Notes: generated by a model from the letters alone, not told the origin. A stretch of 64,000 nucleotides of DNA from Bombiscardovia nodaiensis (GCA_033127725.1 AP026798.1:1736001-1800000); one strand, 5' to 3'; positions 8,574 to 17,954 are shown, numbered from the stretch's first letter. Program-made: numbers and translations.

Positions 8574-9230
8574 TTACTGCTTGGGCAAAGGCTGCCCTGG
8601 GCAGGAGTGGAGCACGCCGAGCATGGCGTCTTTTTCCTGGCTGGTTACGCTCAGGCCGTATTTAGCTTTCACTCCGATTTGCCGGGACACGTAGTCGCAG
8701 CGATATTCGGCTCGCGGCGGCAGCCAGTAGGCGGCGGAGGCTGAGCCTTTCTCTTGGTTGGAGGGTCCGTCTACGGCGAGCAGGTTGTAGGGGTCGTTGC
8801 CCATCTGGTAGCGTTTGGCGGTGTCCCAGTCCTGCGCCCCGGACTGCCAGGCGTTTTCCAGGGCTACTACGTGGTCTATCTGCACTTGTGCGCTGGTTTT
8901 GACACCCCGTACGAATTGGATGCTTTTGCCCGTGTAGGGATCGCTGAGCACCCCGCTTTTGACCTTGCAACCGCCTGGCTGCGTGTAGGTCACGTTCTTC
9001 AAGTCTCTGGTGAGGACGTCTTCGCGGATGTTGCAACCGTTGCCGTCGTCGTCGGTCTCCTTAAAGCCGAAGGAGTCGCGGTTGTAGTGGCGGTGAATCT
9101 TGGGGCGGTCTACTACTTGCAGGGTTCCTAGCGTCTGGGCCGCGTCGCCGGTGGCTGTGTAGCCGCCGGTCATACGCGAAACCTGCGGGCTGACCCTCGG
9201 CAGAATAAGGCCGATGGTGATGCCGATCAC
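8574..9230 (-). CDS. membrane-anchored HNH nuclease-like protein (DUF1524/GmrSD C-terminal type), probable 5' frameshift
   Basis: Residues 1-20 are hydrophobic (one helix or signal anchor), followed by an exported domain with QIDHVVALENAW, where DHVVA is the HNH/DUF1524 core, then NDPYNLLAVDGPSNQEKG and an Arg-rich C-terminus. The family includes secreted actinobacterial nucleases. The start is doubtful. From GTG 9230 the protein begins inside the membrane helix, yet in-frame coding sense continues about 60 codons upstream without a start codon. An ATG at 9421 overlapping the preceding gene's stop (ATGA) reads MSGRNRKYRPRG and joins this frame if one G is added to the five-base run at 9386-9390. 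The gene may be frameshifted. Confidence 0.78.
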   Translation of the reverse strand: MIGITIGLILPRVSPQVSRMTGGYTATGDAAQTLGTLQVVDRPKIHRHYNRDSFGFKETDDDGNGCNIREDVLTRDLKNVTYTQPGGCKVKSGVLSDPYTGKSIQFVRGVKTSAQVQIDHVVALENAWQSGAQDWDTAKRYQMGNDPYNLLAVDGPSNQEKGSASAAYWLPPRAEYRCDYVSRQIGVKAKYGLSVTSQEKDAMLGVLHSCPGQPLPKQ

Positions 9231-9417
9231 GGCTGCAATGACGAGCAGGATGAGTATGCGTTCGGTTAGTGAGGAGGAGCGGAAGCGCGTGGACTGCCCA
9301 GGCGCTCTGGACTCCTGGAAGTCCGGCGGCTCCTGTGGCCAGGCCCCTCCCCTAGTATCCCCAGCGCCCCCTGAGCATCCGCACTCCCCCGCGGGCGGTA
9401 CTTGCGATTGCGCCCGC

Positions 9418-10266
9418 TCATGCGTAGGTGAAGGTCAGGGGGTCGTGTCCGGCCCGGGTGGGTCCGTCGAGCCCATCGATGAGCGCGTGTTCGTCGGCGG
9501 TCAGTGCAAAGCCAAAGAGGTCAAGGTTCTCCTCCTGCCGCTGCCGGTGGACTGACTTGGGGATGATAATGGTGCCGTTCTCAATATGCCAGCGCAAAAT
9601 CACCTGGGCCACACTCACGCTGTGCGAGCGGGCGATGCGGCCCAGTAGGTCTCCCCCGGCCTCCAAGTCTGCTCCTCTGGCCAAGGGAGAGTATGCTTCC
9701 ACGGCGATGTTATGCTCCCGGCAGTAGGCCACTGTCTTCCGCTGCTGCCAGGTTGGGTGGAGCTCAATCTGGTTGATGACCGGATATTCGCCGGTCTCCG
9801 CATGCAAGCGCTCCAGGTGTTCGGGTAGGAAGTTGCAGACGCCCAGGGAGCGCGCGCGCCCTTCCTCGCGCAGGCGGGTGAAGGCTTTCCAGGTCTGGTC
9901 GGCCCGCCAGTCGAAGGGCGTGGGCCAGTGGATCATGTAGAGGTCTACGTAGTTACTCTTGAGCAGTCCCAGCTGGCGGTCGAAGGCACGCAAGGCCGAA
10001 TCGTAGCCCTGTTCGGAGTCTTTGAGCTTGGTGGTCAGCCACAAGTCCGCGCGCTTTTGGCCGCTCGCGTATCCGGCTTCTAGGAGCCCCTGACCTACGC
10101 CGTCCTCGTTGCCGTAGCCAGCGGCCGTGTCAATATGCCGGTAGCCTACCTGGAGTGCCGAGCGCACCACGCTGCCAGTCTCGCTCGACTCCACGCGCAG
10201 GACGCCGAGCCCAACCTGCGGGATCCTACGACCGTCACTGAGTTGTATGCTGGGTACGCTTGCCAT
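9418..10266 (-). CDS. aldo/keto reductase (2,5-diketo-gluconate reductase type)
   Basis: NADPH-dependent carbonyl reductase of 282 residues, with a TIM-barrel fold. The catalytic tetrad is readable: Asp46 and Tyr51 in HIDTAAGYGNE, Lys80 in WLTTK, His113 in YMIHWP. The cofactor-binding IIIPKSVHRQR lies near the C-terminus. Length and motifs fit the AKR5-type family annotated as 2,5-diketo-D-gluconate reductases; the substrate here is not known. The start has AAGGAGAGAGC before the ATG. The stop overlaps the presumed ATG of the HNH gene (ATGA), so the two are co-transcribed. Confidence 0.92.
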   Translation of the reverse strand: MASVPSIQLSDGRRIPQVGLGVLRVESSETGSVVRSALQVGYRHIDTAAGYGNEDGVGQGLLEAGYASGQKRADLWLTTKLKDSEQGYDSALRAFDRQLGLLKSNYVDLYMIHWPTPFDWRADQTWKAFTRLREEGRARSLGVCNFLPEHLERLHAETGEYPVINQIELHPTWQQRKTVAYCREHNIAVEAYSPLARGADLEAGGDLLGRIARSHSVSVAQVILRWHIENGTIIIPKSVHRQRQEENLDLFGFALTADEHALIDGLDGPTRAGHDPLTFTYA

Positions 10267-10492
10267 GCTCTCTCCTTACCTCCTGCGCCGAGCTAAATGT
10301 TCCTATCTCTCACTCTAGTAGCTGCCCCTCCACTGGGCGCAAGCTGCGCGGGCAATGTGGTCGAATGTGGCTCAGGCCTGCAATTGCGGGCTTTTATACC
10401 CTTCAATCGAGCATCATTTTCCCGACTCCCGACACGTATAGTGACAAAAGTCATGTAAATACGCCCTGGACACGACCGGCAGAGCAGAACAA

Positions 10493-10525
10493 AGGGTCGG
10501 TGGCCACGATGCCGGCCCCGACCCT
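10493..10525 (-). terminator. terminator of the ara operon
   Basis: AGGGTCGG (10493-10500) and CCGACCCT (10518-10525) form a stem just downstream of araA on the minus strand, followed by TTTGTT. Confidence 0.75.
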
Positions 10526-10545
10526 AAGACATTAGTCAGCGCTAT

Positions 10546-12057
10546 TTAGTGCTGGTTCTCCAGACGGTGGTAGATCTCCTCCATCATCAGGTCCTTCTCA
10601 AACCGCTGAGGCGTGGTGGCTTCGTCGATGGTGGCCAGCTCAACGCCTGCCATACGAGCGAAGTCTTCCCAAGTCTCGCGGCCTACGGAAGTGGTCATGC
10701 AAGTGTGGTGGGCAGCACCGGAACGCAGCCAGCACTCAGCCGACACCTTGAGCGAGGGCTGGGGCTTCCACAGGGCGCGGGCGGTGGGCAGCACCTTCAG
10801 GGAGCCGTCGGGCTCAACCACGTCGACCACGTTCATAACCAGGCGGAAGCGCTCGCGCATGTCGGCCATGGAGACCACGACCGCGTCCTTGTGGGGAGCC
10901 ACAGAGAAGACCAGGCGGACCGGATCGGCCTTGTTGCCAATGCCGAGCGGGTGAATCTCCAGCTTGGGCTTAGCAATAGAACCAACGGAGGGAGAGACCT
11001 CAAGCATGTGCGAGCCCATGATTTCCTCATGGCCGGGCACGAAGTTGTAGGAGTAATCCTCCATCAGGGAAGCGCCACCGTTCAGGCCTGCGCCCATAAC
11101 TGCGCCGATACGCACCAGCATCGAAGTCTTCCAGTCGCCCTCAGCCGAGAAGCCAAAGCCGTACTCGGAAGGCAAGCGCTGAGCACCAACGCCGGGCAGC
11201 TGGCTCAAGGTGCCCAAGTCCTCGAAGTTGTCGACTGCGGCAGTTGCGCCGTAGTCATTCATCATGTTCACCATGCCGGCCTCTTCCTTGGCGGCGGTAA
11301 AGAGGGAATCGTAGCGGGCGTCGAGCAGTTCAGGAGCCACGTCATACTTGGCCTTGTAGTCCTCAATGAGGGCCTTGACCTGATCGTCTTTAACCTTGTC
11401 TACGTAGGAAACCAGCTCGTTGACGGCCCAAGTGTTGACCTGGGTGCCAAAGACGCGCTCGGCTTCGGTCTTGTCGCCTTCGGTGACGGCCACATTGCGC
11501 ATGTTGTCGCCCCAACGCATAACGCGCATGGTCTGAGCGGCATCCCAACCGGCGCAGGCGCGGGCCCAAGTGCCAATCTTCTCGGCCACTTCGGGGTCAG
11601 TGTAGTGACCGACGACAATCTTGCGCGGGATGCCCAAACGAGTAAGAATATAGCCAAACTCGCGGTCGCCGTGGGCCGACTGGTTGAGGTTCATGAAGTC
11701 CATATCGATGGTATCCCAAGGAATCTCGAAATGGTGCTGGGTGTTGAGCTGGAGCAGGGGCTTGGTCAGGACTTCGAGGCCGCGAATCCACATCTTGGCC
11801 GGAGAGAAGGTGTGCATCCAGGCCACTACGCCGATGCAGTTGGGGTTGGAAGAGGCTTCAGTCATGAACTGCTTAATGCCGTCCGAGGACTTCAAGGTGG
11901 GCTTCAAGACGAGCTTGGCTGGAATCTTGCCGGTCTTGTTGAGCGCGTCTACGATTTCGGTGGACTGCTCGGCTACCTGGCGCAGGGCTTCCTCGCCGTA
12001 GAGGTCTTGCGAACCGACGCCGAACCAGATTTCTTTACCTTCAAAGGGATTGTTCAT
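10546..12057 (-). CDS. araA: L-arabinose isomerase
   Basis: Converts L-arabinose to L-ribulose in the cytoplasm, the first step towards D-xylulose-5-phosphate. The start is the ATG at 12057 (MNNPFEGKEIWFGVG), with AAGAAAG upstream; this gives 503 residues, the usual family length. The metal-binding and catalytic residues sit in recognisable motifs: Glu in SAEGDWKTSM, Glu in LMEDYSYNF, His in GSHMLEVSP and His in GAAHHTC. It is the last gene of araB-araD-araA and is followed by a terminator. Confidence 0.97.
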   Translation of the reverse strand: MNNPFEGKEIWFGVGSQDLYGEEALRQVAEQSTEIVDALNKTGKIPAKLVLKPTLKSSDGIKQFMTEASSNPNCIGVVAWMHTFSPAKMWIRGLEVLTKPLLQLNTQHHFEIPWDTIDMDFMNLNQSAHGDREFGYILTRLGIPRKIVVGHYTDPEVAEKIGTWARACAGWDAAQTMRVMRWGDNMRNVAVTEGDKTEAERVFGTQVNTWAVNELVSYVDKVKDDQVKALIEDYKAKYDVAPELLDARYDSLFTAAKEEAGMVNMMNDYGATAAVDNFEDLGTLSQLPGVGAQRLPSEYGFGFSAEGDWKTSMLVRIGAVMGAGLNGGASLMEDYSYNFVPGHEEIMGSHMLEVSPSVGSIAKPKLEIHPLGIGNKADPVRLVFSVAPHKDAVVVSMADMRERFRLVMNVVDVVEPDGSLKVLPTARALWKPQPSLKVSAECWLRSGAAHHTCMTTSVGRETWEDFARMAGVELATIDEATTPQRFEKDLMMEEIYHRLENQH

Positions 12058-12079
12058 CGTTGTACTTTCTTCTTGTGGT

Positions 12080-12104
12080 CCCCTGCCCACAAGTGCAGCA
12101 GGGG
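12080..12104 (-). other. intercistronic hairpin between araD and araA
   Basis: CCCCTGC (12080-12086) pairs with GCAGGGG (12098-12104). It lies just upstream of the araA ribosome-binding site and has no T-run. It may tune mRNA stability or araA expression. Confidence 0.4.
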
Positions 12105-12160
12105 GTGGGTTAATAGTTTACGAATGCAAGTAATACAGGAGCGCCTCATGCGCTCTAGCT

Positions 12161-12853
12161 CTAGTGTTGGCCGTAGACGTTTTGGTAGCGGTCGTTGAGT
12201 TTGGCAATATCAGCTGGGTCGATTTCGATGATGTTGCCTAGCTGGGAGGCCGCCCACATGGTGTGCGCTACTTCCTCGGTCATAGCCGCAGCCTTAACCG
12301 CTGCCTCGGCGTCCTTACCAACCGTGAACGGCCCATGGTTCTGCATGAGTACCGCCGGAGAATGAGGATACTGCTCCAGCGTCTCCACCACGCCCTTGCC
12401 GATTGCCTCCGAACCAATCAACCGGAAGGGACCCACCGGCACTGGGCCACCGAACTCATCACCCATCATCGTCAGACCACACGGAATATTCTTCCCCGTC
12501 GCCGCCCAAGCCGTCGCATACGTAGAATGCGTGTGGACCACGCCGTACACGTCGGGCATATGCCGGTAAATATACGCGTGAGAAGCAGTATCCGAACTAG
12601 GAGCCTCAGTGCCATCTACCACATTGCCTTCCAGGTCCGTAACCACCATCGACTGCGGGGTCAAATACTCGTAGCGTACACCAGAGGGCTTAATCACCAT
12701 CAAGTCAGCCGTACGCAGCCGCTGGGAGACATTACCAGCCGTCCACACCACCAAATTCCACTTCAACAACTGCTCATGCAAAGTCGCCACCTGCTCACGC
12801 ACCTGCTTCACCTCAGCACGCACCTCAGGCGAAAAATCAGCCAACGTAGCCAT
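12161..12853 (-). CDS. araD: L-ribulose-5-phosphate 4-epimerase
   Basis: Epimerises L-ribulose-5-phosphate to D-xylulose-5-phosphate, which in bifidobacteria feeds the phosphoketolase pathway. The start is the ATG at 12853 (MATLADFSPEV), chosen for the GGAG before it; the frame is open further upstream. The 230-residue protein has the class II aldolase-type signatures AGNVSQRL and KPSGV, the zinc-binding HTHSTYATAW, and QNHGPFTVG. It lies between araB and araA in one operon. Confidence 0.95.
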   Translation of the reverse strand: MATLADFSPEVRAEVKQVREQVATLHEQLLKWNLVVWTAGNVSQRLRTADLMVIKPSGVRYEYLTPQSMVVTDLEGNVVDGTEAPSSDTASHAYIYRHMPDVYGVVHTHSTYATAWAATGKNIPCGLTMMGDEFGGPVPVGPFRLIGSEAIGKGVVETLEQYPHSPAVLMQNHGPFTVGKDAEAAVKAAAMTEEVAHTMWAASQLGNIIEIDPADIAKLNDRYQNVYGQH

Positions 12854-12945
12854 CGCTACTCCAATCTCTATTCCTATACCGTTTACCAAATTACTTGACT
12901 TAGTACATCTTGTATCTACGCGCAAGAAACCTTGCTCAGGACTCC

Positions 12946-14571
12946 TCAAGATTCCAACGGAATGGCCGCAATCGCCGCCCGCTCGATAGGCAGCCCCTGC
13001 TGGAAGCGGGCGAAGAACTCCTCAAAGCCCTTGACATCGCTGGGGTCTGGCTCTTCCGTGGTGGACTGCGCCTGGGCGAAGACCTGCTGATCCAGGTAGG
13101 CAGCCAGCTCCTGGTCACGGTGGCGCAGGTAGTCCGCCAGCACCGCCATGCCCCAAGCGCCACCCTCGGCAGCCGTAGACATGACCTTAATGGGAGCATT
13201 GAAGGCCGCTGCCAGAATCTTCTGCGCCACCTTCGGAGTAGTGAAAATGCCGCCGTGGCCCACCAGGGAGTCCACCTGCACACCTTCTTGTTTGGTCATT
13301 ACGTCCATGCCAATCTTGACCGGCGAGAAGGCGGAGAAGAGCTGGGCGCGCATGAAGTTCGCCAGGCTCATCCGGCTCTCGGGCCCACGCGCAAAGACCG
13401 GACGGCCCTCATCCAGCCCCGCCAAGAACTCGCCCGAATAGAAGCAGTAGTTGATGAGCCCGCCCGCATCCGGGTCTCCTTCCAGCGCCGAGCGGAAGAG
13501 GGTGGCATAGAGGTCATTCGTGGAGATGGATGCGCCCGTGGCTTTGGCGAAGTCAGCGAAGATGCCCACCCAGGCGTTCAGGTCGGAGGTGAAGTTATTG
13601 GCGTGGCTCATGCCAGCCGGATCGCCCGCGGGAGTAGTCACCGGGTCCACTTCGGGGTGGAGGGCCTGCAAGCGCTGCTCCAAGACCACCATGGCGAAAA
13701 TGGATGTGCCCGCAGAGACGTTGCCCGTGCGGGGGCGCACCGCGTTCGTGGCCACCATGCCGGTACCGGCGTCGCCCTCAGGAGGAGCCAGGGGGGCACC
13801 AGCCTGCAGGGTGCCCGTGGGGTCCAGGAGCTTGGCGCCCTCGGGGGTGAGCACTCCCGCATCTTGCCCGGCCACCAGCGGCTGGGGCAAGAGGTCGGCG
13901 ATGTCCCAGGGCTGGGCAGCAACTTCGGGAATTTGCCGGAAGAGGTCGAGCATACCCTTGTCGAATTCGCGCGCTGTGGAGTCAATCGGGAACATGCCCG
14001 AAGCGTCACCGATGCCGAGCACCTTGCGGCCGGTCAGCTTCCAGTGCACGTATCCGGCCAGCGTGGTGAAGAAAGCCACCTGGGGCACGTGCGGCTCATG
14101 GTTCAATATCGCCTGGTAGAGGTGGGCGATAGACCAGCGCTCGGGAATGTTGAACTGGAAGAGCTGAGAGAGCCTTTCGTGCGCCTGACCGGTGTTGGAA
14201 TTGCGCCAGGTGCGGAAGGGCACCAGGAGCTCGCCGCTCTTGTCAAAAGCCAGGTAGCCGTGCATCATAGCCGAGAAGCCCATGCTGCCCACCTGCGTCA
14301 GCTCTAGGCCGTAGCTGGCCTTCACATCCGCTGCCAACGCCGCGTAGGCCGCTTGGAGCCCCTGCCACACTTCGTCCAACGGATAGGTCCACAGGCCGTC
14401 TACTAGGTGATTCTCCCAGCCAAAATCGCCCGAGGCCAGGGTCCGGTAGCTCTCGTCAATCAGCACCGCCTTGATGCGGGTGGAACCAAATTCGATGCCC
14501 AGAGATGTGCGGCCCGCTGCTATATCTTGCGCCGCCTGATCCACGTTGATCGCTTCCTCTGCATTCGCCAT
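12946..14571 (-). CDS. araB: ribulokinase, FGGY family
   Basis: Phosphorylates L-ribulose with ATP. The 541-residue protein carries the N-terminal FGGY-kinase ATP-fold start (SLGIEFGSTRIKAVLID), the substrate-region stretch SMGFSAMMHGYLAF, and C-terminal MTKQEGVQ and GAWGMAVLADY segments. Annotation as ribulokinase rather than xylulokinase rests on its place as the first gene of araB-araD-araA. The upstream gap holds an operator-like palindrome. Confidence 0.92.
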   Translation of the reverse strand: MANAEEAINVDQAAQDIAAGRTSLGIEFGSTRIKAVLIDESYRTLASGDFGWENHLVDGLWTYPLDEVWQGLQAAYAALAADVKASYGLELTQVGSMGFSAMMHGYLAFDKSGELLVPFRTWRNSNTGQAHERLSQLFQFNIPERWSIAHLYQAILNHEPHVPQVAFFTTLAGYVHWKLTGRKVLGIGDASGMFPIDSTAREFDKGMLDLFRQIPEVAAQPWDIADLLPQPLVAGQDAGVLTPEGAKLLDPTGTLQAGAPLAPPEGDAGTGMVATNAVRPRTGNVSAGTSIFAMVVLEQRLQALHPEVDPVTTPAGDPAGMSHANNFTSDLNAWVGIFADFAKATGASISTNDLYATLFRSALEGDPDAGGLINYCFYSGEFLAGLDEGRPVFARGPESRMSLANFMRAQLFSAFSPVKIGMDVMTKQEGVQVDSLVGHGGIFTTPKVAQKILAAAFNAPIKVMSTAAEGGAWGMAVLADYLRHRDQELAAYLDQQVFAQAQSTTEEPDPSDVKGFEEFFARFQQGLPIERAAIAAIPLES

Positions 14572-14678
14572 GTGCGCAACTCCTTTGTGACCGACCGCCA
14601 GTACTCATTACTTGCTTGCTTGCCATGCGCGCGCTACCTGCTCAATGCGGAGACCTGAAAAGCTCTTCAGGAGAGCAT

Positions 14679-14692
14679 TGTTAGCGCTCACA
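14679..14692. promoter_or_regulatory. LacI-family operator upstream of araB
   Basis: TGTTAGCGCTCACA is a near-palindrome centred on a CG step, as is usual for LacI-family sites, and lies 108 bases upstream of araB. A related site (AGCGCT core flanked by TGT/ACA) lies before the regulator gene at 15989. Confidence 0.6.
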
Positions 14693-14843
14693 TTCTTACC
14701 TGTAATTGTAGCCTGCGTACGAGCAAGAGGCAAGCTCATGAGTCTTGGGCGAGGCGGAACTTATAACGATGGAAACAGTGAAGGGAGTGGAAGGCGGGGA
14801 AACACCGAAAGGAGCAGAAACAGGGGCAACAACAGAAGGAGCC

Positions 14844-15959
14844 CTAGAGCAGGCGGGAAGCGTGACCCAGGGAGGAGCGCATGACGATATCGGCCTCAAT
14901 CAGCCCCACGCCATGGCGACTGACCGCAAATCGGGCCGGCTGCCCCTGATCCAGCAGCGCCAGGACCTGCCGCATGGTGGCAGCACCCAGGTCAGCAAAG
15001 CGGGGGCGCACCGTCGTCAGCGGCGGATACATGTTGTCCACGGTGGGAATGTCGTCAAAGCCCACGAGCGAAATGTCTTGCGGAATGCGCAGACCGTGTT
15101 CATGCAGGGCCCGGGCCGCGCCCACAGCCTGGTTGTCGTTCGCCGTCACCACCGCAGAAGGCAAGGCCGTACCCGTCATGCCGCGTTCGTCAATCAGGTG
15201 GTTCATCAGCGCATAGGCCTCGCGCGACTGCCAAGTGCGAGAGTGAACCACGGCTGTGCGAATCCGGTAAGACCGAGCCGCCTGCCGCCAAGAATCCAAG
15301 CGCGTGGTCGCATCCCTCCACTGGGAGGGGCCCGCCATGTACAGGGCCGTCCGGTGCCCGCGCATGGCCAGCAGCCGGGCCACCTCCTGCACCGCACCCC
15401 ATTGGTCGATGCCTGTAAAGGCCAGGCGGGAAGTCTCCGACGCCGAGCTCAAGGCCTCGTCTGCGCGCAAGGCACCGTGGGTCGAAGTCACCACCACCCG
15501 CGGCTGACTGACCTGCGCTTTACAAGCCGCCTCAAACATGGCATCGGTGGGAGTCAGAAAAATGAAAGCGTCCACGCTCTGCTGCAAAAAGTTCTCGCAC
15601 AGGGCCTCGAAATCGCTCTGGGTGCAGTTCGTTTCATCCACCATCATGACCGACATAAAGAGTCCGTGCTGGCGGGCGATGGATTCTATCGATGTAATCG
15701 AAGAGACCGGACCGAAGTAGTTCACTCCCCCAGCTATCAGACCGATGGTTCGGGAGCGCTGGGAGGCCAGGGCGCGTGCGGAGTTGCTGGGCCGGTAGTC
15801 GAGCTTGTCGATGGCCGCTAAAACCTTAGCACGAGTAGCATCGGAGACATCCGGCGAATGGTTGATGACGCGCGAAACCGTCTGGTGGGAGACGCCAGCG
15901 AGGTTGGCCACCTCGAACATGGACGGGCGCTTGCGGCCCTTCGCCTTCTGATTTGCCAC
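14844..15959 (-). CDS. LacI-family transcriptional regulator, probably of arabinose genes
   Basis: A 371-residue repressor. The N-terminal HTH (MFEVANLAGVSHQTVSRVIN) and hinge helix (YRPSNSARALAS) are followed by a periplasmic-binding-type sugar domain with GLIAGGVNYFGP, VVTANDNQAVGA and LVGFDDIP. The start is GTG 15959, preceded by GAGGTGG. It is encoded immediately upstream of araB in the same orientation, and similar palindromes lie before both, so it probably represses araBDA and itself, with L-arabinose or a derivative as inducer (inferred). Confidence 0.9.
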   Translation of the reverse strand: MANQKAKGRKRPSMFEVANLAGVSHQTVSRVINHSPDVSDATRAKVLAAIDKLDYRPSNSARALASQRSRTIGLIAGGVNYFGPVSSITSIESIARQHGLFMSVMMVDETNCTQSDFEALCENFLQQSVDAFIFLTPTDAMFEAACKAQVSQPRVVVTSTHGALRADEALSSASETSRLAFTGIDQWGAVQEVARLLAMRGHRTALYMAGPSQWRDATTRLDSWRQAARSYRIRTAVVHSRTWQSREAYALMNHLIDERGMTGTALPSAVVTANDNQAVGAARALHEHGLRIPQDISLVGFDDIPTVDNMYPPLTTVRPRFADLGAATMRQVLALLDQGQPARFAVSRHGVGLIEADIVMRSSLGHASRLL

Positions 15960-15988
15960 CGGTTACCACCTCACCTCTCCAGCATACG

Positions 15989-16004
15989 TACACGAGCGCT
16001 TACA
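15989..16004. promoter_or_regulatory. LacI-family operator upstream of the regulator gene
   Basis: TACACGAGCGCTTACA, 30 bases upstream of the regulator start. Its reverse complement shares TGTxAGCGCT with the site before araB, which suggests autoregulation. Confidence 0.5.
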
Positions 16005-16100
16005 GACTCTTCGAGCATACTCCGCCTGCCCCTATCTGCAAGACCAGCTGCAGGGACCGACACTCCTGCTCACCATCCCCCATTCGGGCCGCCCGAGCCC

Positions 16101-16826
16101 TCAGGAGCGGGAGGAAGTCAAGTGCCAGCTGACGCGATGGTAGGCAGTCGGGCCCAGTTCCTCAATGGCAGCCAGGTGCTGGGGCGAACCGTAGCCCTTG
16201 TTGTGAGCCCAGTCGTAGGGCACCAATGCAGGGTCGCTCCCCGCTAGCTCGACCATCAGGCGGTCTCGCGTCACCTTGGCAATGACCGAAGCGCAGGCCA
16301 CGGACGCGCAGGAGGCATCGGCCTTAATCTGCGTAGTGACCCGGGGCAGGACAGACAAGGCCGGCGCGTTCAGCGTGTTTGCTGCCGGAGAAATATAGTC
16401 GTGCGGACCATCCAAAATGGCTGCCAAGACTGGCTTTCGCCCTTCATCCGGCGACTCAGCGCGCACAGCCAACTGCTCTTCTACTCTTTGTAGGGCCCGC
16501 AGAGCTGCCAGTCCGAGCGCCGGCACAATCCCCCACTCGTCTATCTCCTGGTTGGAAGCCGCGCCCACAGCCCAGGCGGCAGACCAGGCTTTGAGGCTCT
16601 CGACCATGCTTTCACGCTTGGTCGCAGAGAGCATCTTCGAATCCGCCAAACCGGCGGGAACCACTAAATCGCTTACGCTCTTAGCAGGGATGGCAGCAGC
16701 CCCCACCATGACCGGACCTGCCAGAGCTCCGCGGCCCACTTCATCCAAGCCCACAATATAGGTACAGCCCTGGGCAGCCAGCTGGCCTTCCAAGTCCAAG
16801 CTGGGTCGCACCCGCTGCCCGCTCAC
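16101..16826 (-). CDS. rnhB: ribonuclease HII
   Basis: Removes ribonucleotides from RNA-DNA hybrids and from DNA. The 241-residue protein shows the family's DEVGRGALAGPV metal-binding motif (first Asp/Glu pair), DSKMLS, the third acidic site in AILDGPHDYI, and KADASCASVACASVIAKVTRDR. Its ATG overlaps the lepB stop (ATGA). The lepB-rnhB order near rplS is common in Actinobacteria. Confidence 0.96.
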   Translation of the reverse strand: MSGQRVRPSLDLEGQLAAQGCTYIVGLDEVGRGALAGPVMVGAAAIPAKSVSDLVVPAGLADSKMLSATKRESMVESLKAWSAAWAVGAASNQEIDEWGIVPALGLAALRALQRVEEQLAVRAESPDEGRKPVLAAILDGPHDYISPAANTLNAPALSVLPRVTTQIKADASCASVACASVIAKVTRDRLMVELAGSDPALVPYDWAHNKGYGSPQHLAAIEELGPTAYHRVSWHLTSSRS

Positions 16827-17632
16827 CGGACTCCACCAGCGCGAGTTTGCTGGCTCTGTTCTTGGTCTCTGGCCACATCGGGCACGTTGGCGAAAGGCTC
16901 ATGCTGGCGGTCTAAGCGCCTCCAGTGGCTCACCGGCCAGCAGGTCACCAGGGCCACTCCTGCCACATTCGCCACCGGCACCATACCGTCAGCTCCATCG
17001 GTCTGGTGGTAGCGGGAGTCAGCAGAATTTGCACGGTTGTCGCCCAAAACGAACAGGTGACCGGCGGGCACATGCACATCAAAGGGAAAAGCACTGGGCG
17101 ATACGCCCGGCTTCAGGTAGGAGCTCTCATTGACTGCTTGCCCGTTGATGAGAATGGGCTTGCCGTTGCCTTCGCACTGCACATGGTCCCCCGGCAAACC
17201 GATCAGACGCTTAATGAGAAAATCGTCGTTGTCGTTGGACTCGCTGCTCTCCGCACCCAACCACCCGGCTGGATCATGAAAAACAATCACGTCTCCCCGC
17301 TGCAAATTCCCCAAATTGAGGGTCAACTTCTGCGTAGTGAAAACGCGGTCATGAACGGCCAGCGTGTCCTCCATTGAGCCCGAGGGAATGGAATACTGGC
17401 CAAAGAAGAAGATTCGGGCGACGAGAACCAGAAGGATGGGCAACAGACAGGCCAGGAGCATGTGGACTATAACTTCGCTAGTCTCGTAGCGCGCGCCGAT
17501 AGACAGCAACATACGGGAAGCATGACGGGGATGCTCGGCGAACACCTGGCGAATGTCATCACCCGAATTGGGCCTGACCCGTGCCTCGCGGGCGGAGCCG
17601 CGCGAACGATGACTATCGTCTGTCTGCCTCAT
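16823..17632 (-). CDS. lepB: signal peptidase I
   Basis: Membrane peptidase that removes signal peptides from secreted proteins. The ATG at 17632 is chosen for its AAGGAGG ribosome-binding site; the open frame runs further upstream without support. The 269-residue protein has a hydrophilic N-terminus of about 55 residues and one strong membrane helix (LLACLLPILLVLVARIFFF). Box B is PSGSMEDTL with the nucleophile Ser, box D is IKRLIGLPGDHV with the general base Lys, and box E is GDNRANSADSR. It probably processes the secreted RCC1 and pilus proteins of this window. Confidence 0.95.
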   Translation of the reverse strand: MRQTDDSHRSRGSAREARVRPNSGDDIRQVFAEHPRHASRMLLSIGARYETSEVIVHMLLACLLPILLVLVARIFFFGQYSIPSGSMEDTLAVHDRVFTTQKLTLNLGNLQRGDVIVFHDPAGWLGAESSESNDNDDFLIKRLIGLPGDHVQCEGNGKPILINGQAVNESSYLKPGVSPSAFPFDVHVPAGHLFVLGDNRANSADSRYHQTDGADGMVPVANVAGVALVTCWPVSHWRRLDRQHEPFANVPDVARDQEQSQQTRAGGVR

Positions 17633-17922
17633 ACGGCCCCTCCTTGAGCTGCTGCGAACCAGAGCTCGGTAACAACTTTCCCAATACGCTTCGCACAGCA
17701 CTGAGCTGCGCAGTCCTACTGACAGTTTACGAGTTCCACACTACTAGCTACCAGGCACCAGCTGTACCGACACAAATTCAACGCTAGAATTTCTCGCCAT
17801 TGCGCTCTTTCGCTCTTACGCTTTTGCGCTCTTTTGACCGTGAGCACTCGTTTTCCGCACCGCGCTTTTTTCATGTGCTGCAGGTAAAATCATGTGCTCT
17901 TACAGCGACACGAGGCAAGCAA

Positions 17923-17954
17923 AAGGTCCGAAAGCCTTGCCGACTTTCGGACCT
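17923..17954 (-). terminator. terminator of rplS
   Basis: Perfect 12-base stem (17923-17934 with 17943-17954) ending in TTTT on the minus strand, 57 bases past the rplS stop. Confidence 0.85.

Noticed and set aside
12263..12898. plus-strand frames over araD and araB
   Set aside because: Antisense frames of strongly supported ara genes in GC-rich DNA.
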